In this document: positions 54,018 to 64,000 of the stretch, piece by piece
Layout of the letters: the number at the start of each line of letters is the position of its first letter
How positions within the stretch are numbered: position 1 is the stretch's first letter
Assembly: GCA_963669975.1 (NCBI GenBank)
Contig: CAVLJG010000004.1
Span: 82,997,041 to 83,061,040 of the forward strand
Direction: 5' to 3'
DNA: 64,000 bases
Source: Acanthoscelides obtectus
Lineage: Eukaryota; Arthropoda; Insecta; Coleoptera; Chrysomelidae
Made by a program: the position numbers and the translations under genes
The notes under the pieces: model-generated
What the model was told of the DNA's origin: nothing
Seen by the model: the letters and a program-made list of their open reading frames with translations, nothing else
Database searches by the model: none

Positions 54018-56082
54018 TCTCAGTGTACAAAAACGTGTTTTGAAAAATCTGGTATTCCAGATACAGTTTTATAAAAATTTTGGTTGTTTATTAGCATCTC
54101 AAAGATCCTTGTGTCGATTTTGTTGAATTTTGGTAATGCTGTTCATCAATGGGACGCTCAGTTAGCACTAACTAGGGGATAATTATGAATTCCATTGGAA
54201 TCCAGGAGCAGTCTCACCAATAATACTGACAAAAAATGTATTCCACTGATTTTTTTAAGGATATGTTTTTTCGAATGAAGCAATTCATTATTCAACTTTT
54301 TTGTCTATTCGTATCCTATCTTATTTTCACGGGAAAGGTATAAAGCACTTCATTACATGTTGAAAAGTTATCAAAATATGAACTCCGAAGACTGCCTGGA
54401 AGAGGTATGTGGCCATTTCTTACATTTAATGTAAATATATTGTCAAATTGTTGTTACTCTCCGTTCCTTACGTCTTAAAAAATGAAATAGTTTTTCAACA
54501 TGAATTGAAGTGGATTTAAGTTTTTACTTGTTATTTGTTGTTTTCAATAAAGTGCAGATCTAATTGTTGTCATATCAATCCGGATATTGTATCAGATTTG
54601 TATCCATGCTTCGAGCATTGCGGTAATGGTTATTTTTCATTGATGTATTATACGCTTTAATGTCCGGAAACAAATGAAACATAGGTTTTTGTAGCTACGT
54701 CCTAATACGACATAATATGAGAATTGGAAGCCCATCTTTTACAAATCGTATAATTTTTCTCATTTTCTCATGTTTGAGTGGCATTTTACAAGAAATAGAC
54801 CAAATTTATCAAATCCATTACTTCAAAGACTTCTTACTGGTCAAATTCGTCCAAATTTTGATTCTCACCGGTCAATAGTAAAATTAATCCTAAGAGACCA
54901 AAAAGTTGTATATTCACCAACTTAATTCGAAAAAAAAATTTAATTTTATTAAAATATCGTTGACGTACATTTTTTTCTCAATATTATTCGTGAAACTGCC
55001 TACCGAGACACCACTGGTATATATAATATATACTTACTAGACATTGTTAACTAAGGGCCTTATTGTGAATAATAACATTGTCGAATTTCAACAAAATAGC
55101 ACCATCTTCTTTGAGATATTGATCAGAATTTTAAGGGTACATATTTATAATAATTTTTCTACTTAAATTTAATTCAGGAATGCACACTTGTGATTATTAC
55201 GGCCTATCATTAAATAACACCCTGTAAGCACAGTATCAAAGAACAATCTCTCGTTTCCACTCTTTTTCTCATGTACTGTAATACGACAATCGCAAAGCCA
55301 GAGAGGTTGCTTCACACCCCAGTTGACACGTGAAAAGTGGGGGGAGACCGGAAGGCGTGTGGAGCACAGAAGTGAAGGAGGGGGAGATAGGGGGGAGGGG
55401 TTGAGTATCACGTCGCCGACCAAGAATCGAATTCGTGAAGTTCTGCCGAGCCGACGTTGCATGAAACTCCACGGAGAGTTTAGCCTGTTTCCATTTCGTT
55501 TCGGAAAATGTACGACGGCCAGCCTGCATGCTCCACTACGACGTGATCCTCGAGATATTTATGAGTATTTGACGATGCGATGCATCGTGTGCTTTTAGGT
55601 ATCAGGGAAATTTTCATCCACAAATATATACTTAGGGCGGCGAAGACCAACCAAGAAAATTCAAAACTAAAATAGTCTGTTGCTGAGAATATATAGGACT
55701 GTCGACCTCATGAGTCCTGTTTACAAATAATGAGCTAATGTGATGCTATTACATCCATGTACGAAACCAATTTCACCACAAATTCCATATATTTCCAATA
55801 ACGAACTCAGATATAAAAGCTCAATGCGGCGAGCACCAACCAGGACAATCCAAAAATTAGTTTTTTACTGGGAATATTCAAAATTGGCAACATCGGATGT
55901 TCTGTATATTAAGGATGAGGTGGTACTTTTAATATGGTGGCCACAGCCATTTCGGCGGAGAAATTTGCATATAGACTCGCCTAGTACAAAGATAAAAGAA
56001 GTTTTAGTATTCAGCAGTAGCCGGTGTTGCATAATATATAGGAGTACATTTGTCTAAACAGAGGTGACGGAGTATTGAAGAC
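54018..56082. other. No gene seen; purine-rich tract
   Basis: Mostly AT-rich. 55325-55400 is a strand-biased purine-rich tract (GAAGGAGGGGGAGATAGG followed by more G and A), inside overlapping chance frames on both strands. Confidence 0.4.
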
Positions 56083-57525
56083 TATTTATTTATGCAAAAG
56101 CTTCTTTGTAATTGTGTAAGTATTTACAATAAACGGGAAAATATTTACTTTTGACCTGCAACTTTCGCTGTAGCGATATTCTTAGTCCAGTGCATTTTCA
56201 ATGTAAACACTGTCAAAAACACCAGGCAAATACAACATTCACTGAATCACAAGAATTTCCTTGTCTTTGATGCGGAAAAAAATAAAGGCAAACCACCAGA
56301 AAAGCGATAAGCAACGCAGTCAAGTCTGACAGTTCCGACAACTCCTTCCCTAGGATGCTTCTACATACAGAGTGAGTTTTTAATATGTAAGCGGCTGGTA
56401 GCTCCGATATTCTAAATACCTAAAAAATTATTTATAAAAATTGTAGGCACCTATAATACGTACCTTACATCCACAGGATAATTCATAATTACATGATAAC
56501 ACAAACATACATTTTTTTAAATGGACTATCATTTTCTCATCATTCGCGCATTCCAAACAAAAGTTATGCACACATCAAAAATTAGAGCGGAGAACTTTAG
56601 AGAGAATTTTTCGGATACCTCTTTTGTGAGTGAGCAAAAAATAAAAAAAATACCCGCGCGAAAATGTTTAGTTTGATCGGTAAACAAAGTTTAATCAAGC
56701 ATCCGATAGATACACTTATTTAAATGTTCATAATTATGCGCTCAGAATTAGGCGTCATACAATTTATTGAATATACGGCCCTAAGCAGAGGCGAATTAGC
56801 AAGAGTAGTAAATGCTGCGAGTCCCGCCCACCAACAGTTTGTGACCGCCTGGGAAAGAGATCACTGATGCAGCCGCCACTCCCATCCCTCCACTCTCATC
56901 CCTCCACTCTTTTTAAGTCGCCACTGGACCCTTGATATGACTTGCTACAGGCCCTGGCTTAGTCCAGCACTGATATCAAGATAATATTATTTCAAAAAAA
57001 AAATATTACTGCTGTAAAATATAAAGCGGTAAAGAATTAATTGTAAACGCACGGCACTGAGGATGGTTCTACGTAAACATATCAGACAAGACACATGCCT
57101 TGAACCTATAGAAAAGTGTAATTGCAATACTTTACAGAACTTACATTACGGGATTGTCGCTATTTGAGAAGTCAGTGTTGGAACTATAGAATATGAGGCT
57201 CATTTTTTTAAAATTTGCTGGTTTATCAGCGTTTTTTCGTACAAAATATCTCCTAGTCTCAAAAGTAGCACCAAGAACCCTATAGTTGAGAGATCGTTTT
57301 CAGAGGTTGCTGGTAGTTTCCTGTCGGCGACGAATACACCGAAATTCCTGTGATTGAGTGAAAGTTGTATTTGTCTGGTGTGTTTAACAGTGTTTACATT
57401 GGAATCGCAATGGATTGATAATATTGCAGCAGCGCAGTATACATAGCAAAAGTAAATATTTTTCCGTTTTTTGTAAATACTTCGACCGTTACAAATTTAT
57501 TGTGAAGCTTTTGCATAAATAAATC
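56083..57525. mobile_element. Non-autonomous DNA element with long inverted ends (1.44 kb)
   Basis: The left end TATTTATTTATGCAAAAGCT and the inverted right end ATTTATTTATGCAAAAGCTT continue as arms of roughly 250 bp with indels. Shared blocks are AGTATTTAC, AAAATATTTACTTTTG, TGTAAACACTGT, AACACACCAGACAAATACAA-like, and TCACAGGAATTTC. No transposase frame lies inside. The centre (about 56780-56940) is a GC-rich insert with CCCATCCCTCCACTCTC repeated. Confidence 0.7.
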
Positions 57526-58292
57526 GTCAACATCGTCTGTGTTGGACAAACATACCCCTTTTTATTATTGATTCACACAAACTACATTAGAACATATAAA
57601 AATATTAACATTTTAAGATTGCAAAGAATACCTACGGCCGCTGACTTGGTACGCGGCAACATCTGCTGCTGCTGAACATTAGAGCTTCTCTCGTCGTTGT
57701 ACTAGGGAAATTTATATGCGATTTTCTCCGCCGAAATGGCGGCCTATTTGGACACTGACAGGAGAGTCTCATAGCTGATTGTTATATAAGCTGTGCTGTG
57801 GCTGCATACTTCCCCTATATTCGTAAACGAAACACCTGAAATCACCAATTGCCTATGTCAGTTACAAAGTAATTTAGTTTTGAATTCTCTTGGCAGGTGC
57901 TCGCTACTCTGAACGATTCGCGCTCATTGAGGGGTAGAGACGCGACTTAGGCGCGCGACACTATCCCTCGACGATGTTCGACATGTGGCTACTGTTTCGG
58001 ATTTCATTGTCGGACATTGATGACTGACATTTTCGCGTGAAGCAAATCGCTTCCTTTCCCAAAAATGGGTGTTCACCCTCAAGGTGCCATTTCGCATCGA
58101 GACCGATACAGGAGACCGCAACCGGAGATCCTGCATGACACTACGGCTTGAGGCGGCTGCCTCACTTGCTTATCGTCTGTGGCCAGCCCTGGACAACTGT
58201 TCCGTGCTTTTTGACAACTCATCAGCACGGTCTAGGCTTGGTCTCTGCGACAAAGAACAAAAGCATAGCACTATTCCCTATCCGAAGTAGAT
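57526..58292. other. No gene seen
   Basis: Mixed composition. Overlapping frames at 57924-58290 on both strands are not recognised as a protein family. Confidence 0.35.
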
Positions 58293-58523
58293 CTATCGAA
58301 ATAAGACAGCACAAAGCGCCATCAATCACCAGAATCGAAAACTGCGAGAGTATAAAGCAACATGTTTAGTTATTCCATGGTGAGTACACCACATCTACTA
58401 TACTGTTAGTATCGTCAGCCTCTAGCGGTCACGCAACCTGGGATCTCTACACTATCAACCGATAGCTCCTTGCGGTGGTCGGTTCTGGTAATAGATGGCG
58501 CTTTGTGCTGTATCATTTCGATG
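58293..58523. repeat. Small MITE (hairpin ends)
   Basis: The left arm CTATCGAAATAAGACAGCAC, then AAAGCGCCATC, is inverted at the right as GATGGCGCTTTGTGCTGTAT, then CATTTCG. A single related end is found at 62096-62147 (GGTAATAGATGGCGCTTTGG, then TTTTGATAGATC). Confidence 0.7.
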
Positions 58524-59505
58524 GCTTGTCGTAATGTCAAATTACATTTCAAACATAAAATTTTTGCGATTACAAACAAAACTTTCTCACCAGTTGGCGT
58601 GGTAAGTAAGAAGCCCCACTTTCCACAAAGTCTCCCCGCCAATGTCTGGCGCAGCGTCTTCGGCCGCGTGGGCGCTTTTTCCCGCTTTTCCGCCGCTGTC
58701 TGCTGGCGCTTTATTGATTTTCCCGAACCGAGGGTTGAACGTTGAGCGCACGCCACACCCGGCATCATGCCAAAGCACATCGGCTGGCGGTTAGAAAGGG
58801 ACAGAGACTGCAGGAATGTCTACGTGACTAGATAGAGACGGAAAATCGAGGAACGTCAACGTTACGTCGGTCGTTTAGTCGTAGTCTACGCTATGACTTA
58901 TTACTTTCAATGCACCACTATCTTGGGCCATTGACTTTCCAGTTTTCCGGAATGTCTGTGTTCGCGCATTTTAGTTTTCCTCGTTAATTTACTTAGAATT
59001 ATTGCAAATGCGCATACTTGGGAATTTGCCATTTTTTTTATTTTTTGACACATGCTGCAAGTGTGAAGAATTATTCTGTATTTGAAAATGTCAGACTTGA
59101 GTCTTGATTATAGGAAGTGTGTAAAGATTTCCTTTAAAGCTTCTATCAATTTTTTCTCTTGGTAGGTATTCTATCTGAATATAGTCAAGTATATACTGTA
59201 TTCTGGCGCCCAAAGAGGATCTAAAATCATCTAGTGCCATCACGAGGCAGTTGCAAAAATAAATTTTGATAAGAGTAATGTTATCTGTTTAGTAGATGGC
59301 TCTATCGTATTTCAGATCCCTTTTTGTGTGCACAGTTAATTCTCGCTATCTTCAAATGGAATACGTTGATTAATTGATGAATACGATCAGCAATATGATA
59401 TTATTTTAAATACAATATTGCGGACGCCTCAATACGGCAACCTCAAAAAGCCCCGGAATCGGCATGCATTAGTAGAAATGGACATATTAGAATGTAGCAA
59501 CTAAA
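58524..59505. other. No gene; repeat B tip
   Basis: 58562-58625 carries the GCGATTACAAACAAAACTTT and CACCAGTTGGCGTGG tip of repeat B. The short frames at 58415-58780 are unrecognised. Confidence 0.4.
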
Positions 59506-59860
59506 GAGGACAGAATTACATGATCAATCGAACTTACCTGTAAGTGATGTTCGATCTCAATTATGTGAAGTCCTCGTCAAAGTAAATATTTAGAATACAT
59601 GATGTAGTACCCTCGTAGCTCTCCTAACCCACGGTTTCAAAGCGTGCACGCAGCGAAGTACAGCAGCACCGCGTCTCTCTACCGCCATCCTCACTGGCCG
59701 CCTATAAATACTAATTTTCTTCAAAGCCAAGTTGTTGCAACAATTGGGTGATACATAAGAAGCGAGGGTGCTATTTACTTCGACGAGGACTTCTCATAAT
59801 TAAGATCGAACATCACTTACAGGTAAGTTCGTTTGATCATGTAATTATGTTCAGTCCTCG
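59506..59860. repeat. Palindromic element, about 90-bp arms
   Basis: The left arm contains GAGGACAGAATTACATGATC, CGAACTTACCTGTAAGTGAT, GTTCGATCT and AAGTCCTCGTC. The right arm is the inverse with a few differences. The AAGTCCTCGTCGAAGTAAAT motif also recurs just outside (59850) and at 61428-61462. Confidence 0.8.
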
Positions 59861-61314
59861 CTGAAGTAAATATTTAGAATTCATTAGTAGATATTCAAAG
59901 CTAGCTGTAAAAACATACTACTAATGCTATGTAATAGTAAACGATAGGTTGTACACAACTACACCAATTGTACGCATTGTACATTTCCATTGTAACAACT
60001 CAAGTTTTTGGTAATATGACGTATATAGGTTCAAAAATTACCATCCGTTACATGGTAACAAGCAAATAACGTAATAACATAGTTATGTTTAAAGTGTGGA
60101 GACTAGGTTCACCTCAAATGCCGCTTGAGTAAAGCTATTGTTAGGCATTAGAGATTTGTGACGTGTCCCAGAAAACGCAGTCCAGCCCGTCGCGAGCTTG
60201 AGTCTACTATAATTTAGCCGGCGCAGAGGTAGAAGCATTTCATGTTCTGTGGGCTGTCAGTTGTGACACATTTAGATCACTTTCTGCTAAAACCGACTTC
60301 ATCCATTTGTGAATAGAGGCACCATGATAAAGTTACTTTACAGTGACAAATAAATACTTTGACTGCTCAGATATTTTTGCGTAAAATACGGTAAAACCAG
60401 ACGTGGTTGCCACATGAGTGGCCCCTATACCTTCAAAAACTGAGAAATCCCAATTTCAATATTATTCAACCCAATCCGGATGTTGTCTGTTTCATTTAGT
60501 TTGCACACTCTGACCTGAGGCTAGGGCTAGCAGTGTTGCTGATTTCCTCATCCGAATATCTACAGAGGTTACCAGCAACCCCTTTGGTTGCTTGAGAACA
60601 ACCGCAGTATCTATATTTCGGTTGAGATGGCCTCAGCCCGTAAATGCTCTCCAAAACCTGCATCGCTAGAGTAGCATTTTGAGTAAAAGACTGATAGCTT
60701 AAACAATTATATCTTGATCTCTTATCACACTGTAAGGTGATAAATTTCAGGGTAGAAAACCTGACATGTATTTCTTCCCGACAAAGGTCCTACCGTAATC
60801 TAATCTCACAATAACATGATGGATTATAGATGCTGATTGGAATGACAGCTTTCCAGTGACGACAATCAGGGTAAGCTTCAGAATTAGTGGGAGCGGCATC
60901 CTGGGTCCTCCCTCCATCACCAAATACATGAACCAAAATCAGGACGGTGACAGGTGTAGCTCCCACTCCATTTCCACGTCCCACTGTCGCAAAAGCTCAT
61001 CTGTATCAGTTTTAATACTAGATTTCATATTTGACGCGAGGGCAGTCAGATTTCTGTCTTTACACAACTGCCATAGCTCTCCCGCAACCTGGTCCAGATG
61101 TGGAGACTAGATGGATCCCATTCCATCTATGTAGGATGGGGTATGATATGCGACAGCCCATCAGTTCGGAAGCAAAGCATTCACAACAGAAGAAAACTGC
61201 CAGTAGTGATAAGTGATAAGCATGCGGGATCTTCTTCTCGGGTGACCAAAAACTATGAGGCTTTTGCAGTGTCCAACGAATATCCCAGCCCAAGAAATTA
61301 TATAACTAAAGTGA
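59861..61314. other. No gene seen between inverted repeats
   Basis: No recognised coding family. Overlapping frames at 60747-61110 on both strands show no known domain. Confidence 0.4.
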
Positions 61315-61462
61315 GTGTTTATAGGCGGCCAGAGAGGAGGAAGGTAAGTAAGGGGAGCGCGGTGCCGCTTTCCTTCGCTGCGTGCGCGCTTTGAAATCGT
61401 TGGTCTGGAGAGCTACGAGGGTACTACGTTATGTATTCTAAATATTTACTTCGACGAGGGCG
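61315..61462. repeat. Inverted copy of 59562-59710
   Basis: Matches the inverse of 59562-59710 through TATAGGCGGCCAGAG, GCGGTGCCGC, GCTGCGTGCGCGCTTTGAAA, GAGAGCTACGAGGGTACTAC and AAATATTTACTTCGACGAGG. The pair encloses about 1.6 kb and may be the ends of one element. Confidence 0.75.
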
Positions 61463-63368
61463 GAACATAATAAAAAATATAAACGTTGTTTGATAACGTT
61501 GCGTTCTAGTTTTTCTAAAAAAAAAAGGAATCTAGACGGTAAAGAAGTATCGCCAAGAACGTTTCCAAATTTATTCAAGAAAAATGCCACATCTAGATTG
61601 CTGGATTTAATTCTGGTAAACTTTTTTCTTCCCACTTGGGTGTTATTAGCCTGTTTTCTTCGAGGATCTTTTTTCATTGTAGCAAAAGACCTCCTCCGTT
61701 CACGTTCTATTTTTATCCCATTGAAGATCCCTGTACCTTCTTAAAACTCATCAAATCTTCTTTTATTCCTTTGGCTCTGTTTGCATCGCTACTGACTAAA
61801 AAAAGTTTACTAGAACATCCTTAGAATTAGAATGTACAGGCTACAATCGATACAGTGATTTGGTCTACTCGCCATGGAACAATTAAACATGCTAGTTTCA
61901 TCGCCCGACCACAGACAGCCAACCATGAATATATGCTTCGAGCTTTTTGGCAACTTGTCAGCATAGTCACGGCTTGTTCTCAAGTGGATAACTCTCCTCT
62001 ATTCCGGCCGGAATCGTCAGCCTCTATCTGACACAGTGACGACTGTGCTCAAATTTTTCCAGTTCTAAGTAATGGCTGCTGTTCACTCTCGCATAGGTCG
62101 ATTCTGGTAATAGATGGCGCTTTGGTCTGTCTTATTTTGATAGATCTCATATCGCGGATAGCGGAGAGTTGCTATGCTGTAACCACCCTATACGAACTCC
62201 GAAAATACCTTACGCCTGATTTAACCCTTCGCCCCTCCCTGCTACCTAACACCGCACACTTGAGAACGCCTCCACAGACAATTTAGCCCTACGTATGTCT
62301 CCCTTAGGTTACCCCCTTGCATACAAAGTGGGTGACTTAAGTGCCACGATGATGTTGCCAGCTAATGGGGCGAATGAAAATTTGATTGGCGCTGGTGCTT
62401 TTGTTGATGACACTGAGGCTTCCTGAGCCTGAAAAGCTGAGCTTATTTTATTCTGATAGTCTAGTCTTGCCAACATCTCATTTTATACAATTTAAATGAA
62501 AATTTCCGAAAATTGCAATTCTTTTTGTGAACTTTGTAGCTTTTAATAATTAAATTATATACATTTTTCCAATGAAAAACTACTAAGAAGGTTAATTTTA
62601 ATACTTTTCCAAGTTTTTATTTAACTTGATCTGATGGTATGTTAGTGTGTATGTGGGACACACCTTGAAACTGAATTTTCACGATAAATTAAATGCCGCC
62701 ATTTTGAATCCGACATGGCGGAAAAATGGCGATTTATCATCTCCGTAGTAAACCCTATAATGTGGGTTTCAAATAAAAGGTCTAGATGGAAGAGGTATAA
62801 CAGGCAAGTAGACGCCATTATGGACTCATTATGGCAGTTGTCGCAAAATGGCGATTTATAGTTTCCATTGTCACCCATATGAAGGCTATATGCCAGGAGA
62901 AATTACGGCAATGCTGTTCGTGCTGTAAAAACGATCATAAAACTTGAAGCCTGGAGTACCAGTGGCGTTTTGAGAGAGTTGCAATGTTGGGGGATTTTCC
63001 CTGAAGTCTTGGAGATTCTTACTTGGGGAATTTTTTGAGGATGTAATGTCCTGAGGGATAGCACACGTTTTGCATATAGAAAGCGTACCTCCGCTCTGTA
63101 AACCAAACTTACCCCTTTCCTTTAATTAACTGTGATTTAGGGGATATTTTTTTGAATAGGTAACAATTCTGAGTGATCTTTGTGCTTGTTCTGGGGAAAT
63201 TCTGTCAGACCCATTTGGCAACGCTGTGCTTTGACAGATCCGTGATATGAACACTTTCTTAATACTCTTCAGTCCGGTCTCTTGAATCTGTAGGCATATT
63301 CACAAAACGGCAAAACACCTTGAACACAAACTAACAAAATAAATAGGTCATCGTCAAGCCACCAACCA
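61463..63368. other. No gene seen
   Basis: Only chance frames. 62096-62147 is a solitary end of the 58293 MITE family. Repeated AAAATGGCGATTTAT-type motifs occur at 62720 and 62848. Confidence 0.4.
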
Positions 63369-63961
63369 CTGTACGAACCTTCAGGTAGCACGTCCCTTTT
63401 TTTTAGATTGTTTTCAACTACCCGTATGCAATAGGATTCTAAATCCTTTCCATCTGATAATTTCATGGTGTGTAAAGAGATGACTAAAAAACAATGTTTA
63501 ATTTTTTGATAAAAAATGCATTTTTTGTACACTTTATTGAGCATTTTTTCTTGAATCGGAATTGTTTAACAAATATAAGTACAGCTCTGAAATTGTGTGT
63601 GAATACTCCTTTTTCTATGGAAGAATGAAACAGATGATTACTTTTATTCTTACCAGTTTTTCTTTTGTGAGTGATAAGAATAAATGTAATCACCTGATTC
63701 ATTTATCCATAAAAATGGGATATTCACATACAATTTCAGAGATGTACTAATATTTGTTAACAAGTTAAAATTGAAGAAAAAATGCAGAATAAAATGCACA
63801 ACAAGAAAATTTTTTACAAAAAAAAATGAAAACATTGTTTTTCAGTCATCTCTATACACACCATGAAATTATGAGATGAAAAGGATTTACAATACTGCTG
63901 CAAACAGGTAGTTGAAAAAAAATCTAAGAAAAGGGACGTGCGACCTTAAGTTGACAGTACG
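63369..63961. repeat. Near-complete palindrome, about 290-bp arms
   Basis: The left arm (63369 to about 63650) and the inverted right arm (63961 back to about 63672) share GCACGTCCCTTTT, TTTTCAACTACC, TCTGATAATTTCATGGTGTG (right TCTCATAATTTCATGGTGTG), GAGATGACT.AAAAACAATG, CTCTGAAATTGT and ATGAA.CAG.TGATTACTTT. The spacer at the centre is very short. The overlapping frames on both strands here are by-products of the palindrome. Confidence 0.85.
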
Positions 63962-64000
63962 CATGTTAACATTTTTTTATCGTATGTTAGCGCTGTTTGA

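Noticed and set aside
55169..55598. Overlapping frames on both strands in a GC-richer tract
   Set aside because: Both strands are open because of composition (purine-rich on one strand), and neither translation resembles a known domain.
63269..63835. Similar proteins on both strands in the last 700 bp
   Set aside because: The similarity is a trivial consequence of the palindrome; both frames read the same arms.

Overview
The window is eukaryotic and almost certainly from an insect. Its genes are split by GT-AG introns, single genes are scattered through AT-rich DNA, and most of the sequence is a layered pile of transposable elements of families common in insects (Tc1/mariner, PIF-Harbinger, piggyBac, Tigger, jockey/CR1-like LINEs and a probable Penelope-like terminal module). 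I cannot fix the order of insect from the sequence. No bacterial operon, CRISPR array, tRNA or rRNA gene was found.

One host-type gene is visible. It is a two-exon HCN/CNG-like cyclic-nucleotide-gated channel on the + strand (exon 1 at 21158-21381, exon 2 at 27723-29232). Its 6.3 kb intron is filled with a jockey LINE, two small Harbinger-type MITEs and a broken copy of the Penelope-like module. The protein has the HCN-type layout, but it lacks the usual GYG selectivity filter, has a weak S4 and lacks the usual cyclic-nucleotide-contacting arginine.

Two transposons have intact reading frames. The first is a complete PIF-Harbinger element (6056-9151) with a TAA target duplication. Its transposase gene and its MADF accessory gene lie on opposite strands and are interdigitated: each has one whole exon inside an intron of the other. 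The second is a Tc1/mariner-superfamily transposase (35908-34322, minus) with one intron and a very long spacing between the last two catalytic residues, resembling the Sailor-type group.

The rest, left to right. 0-6 kb: LINE and mariner fragments. 6-9.2 kb: Harbinger. 10-18 kb: two frameshifted mariner-family elements, a 1.3 kb foldback element inside an older repeat, and a MITE. 19.8-20.2 kb: a perfect 63-bp hairpin and a hammerhead-ribozyme-like motif. 20.6-29.4 kb: a LINE tail and then the channel gene. 30.5-36 kb: a decayed Sailor-like gene split by a LINE and fused to a mariner end, then the intact Sailor-like gene. 36.2-38.5 kb: a piggyBac with both ends and TTAA duplications but decayed coding. 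38.7-44 kb: Harbinger, mariner and LINE fragments and a MITE. 48.5-50.9 kb: a Tigger whose transposase is split by a 144-bp tandem array. 51-64 kb: mostly non-coding, with several long inverted-repeat (foldback) elements, one running nearly to the window end.

All calls come from reading the sequence and recalling protein families. No database search was run.
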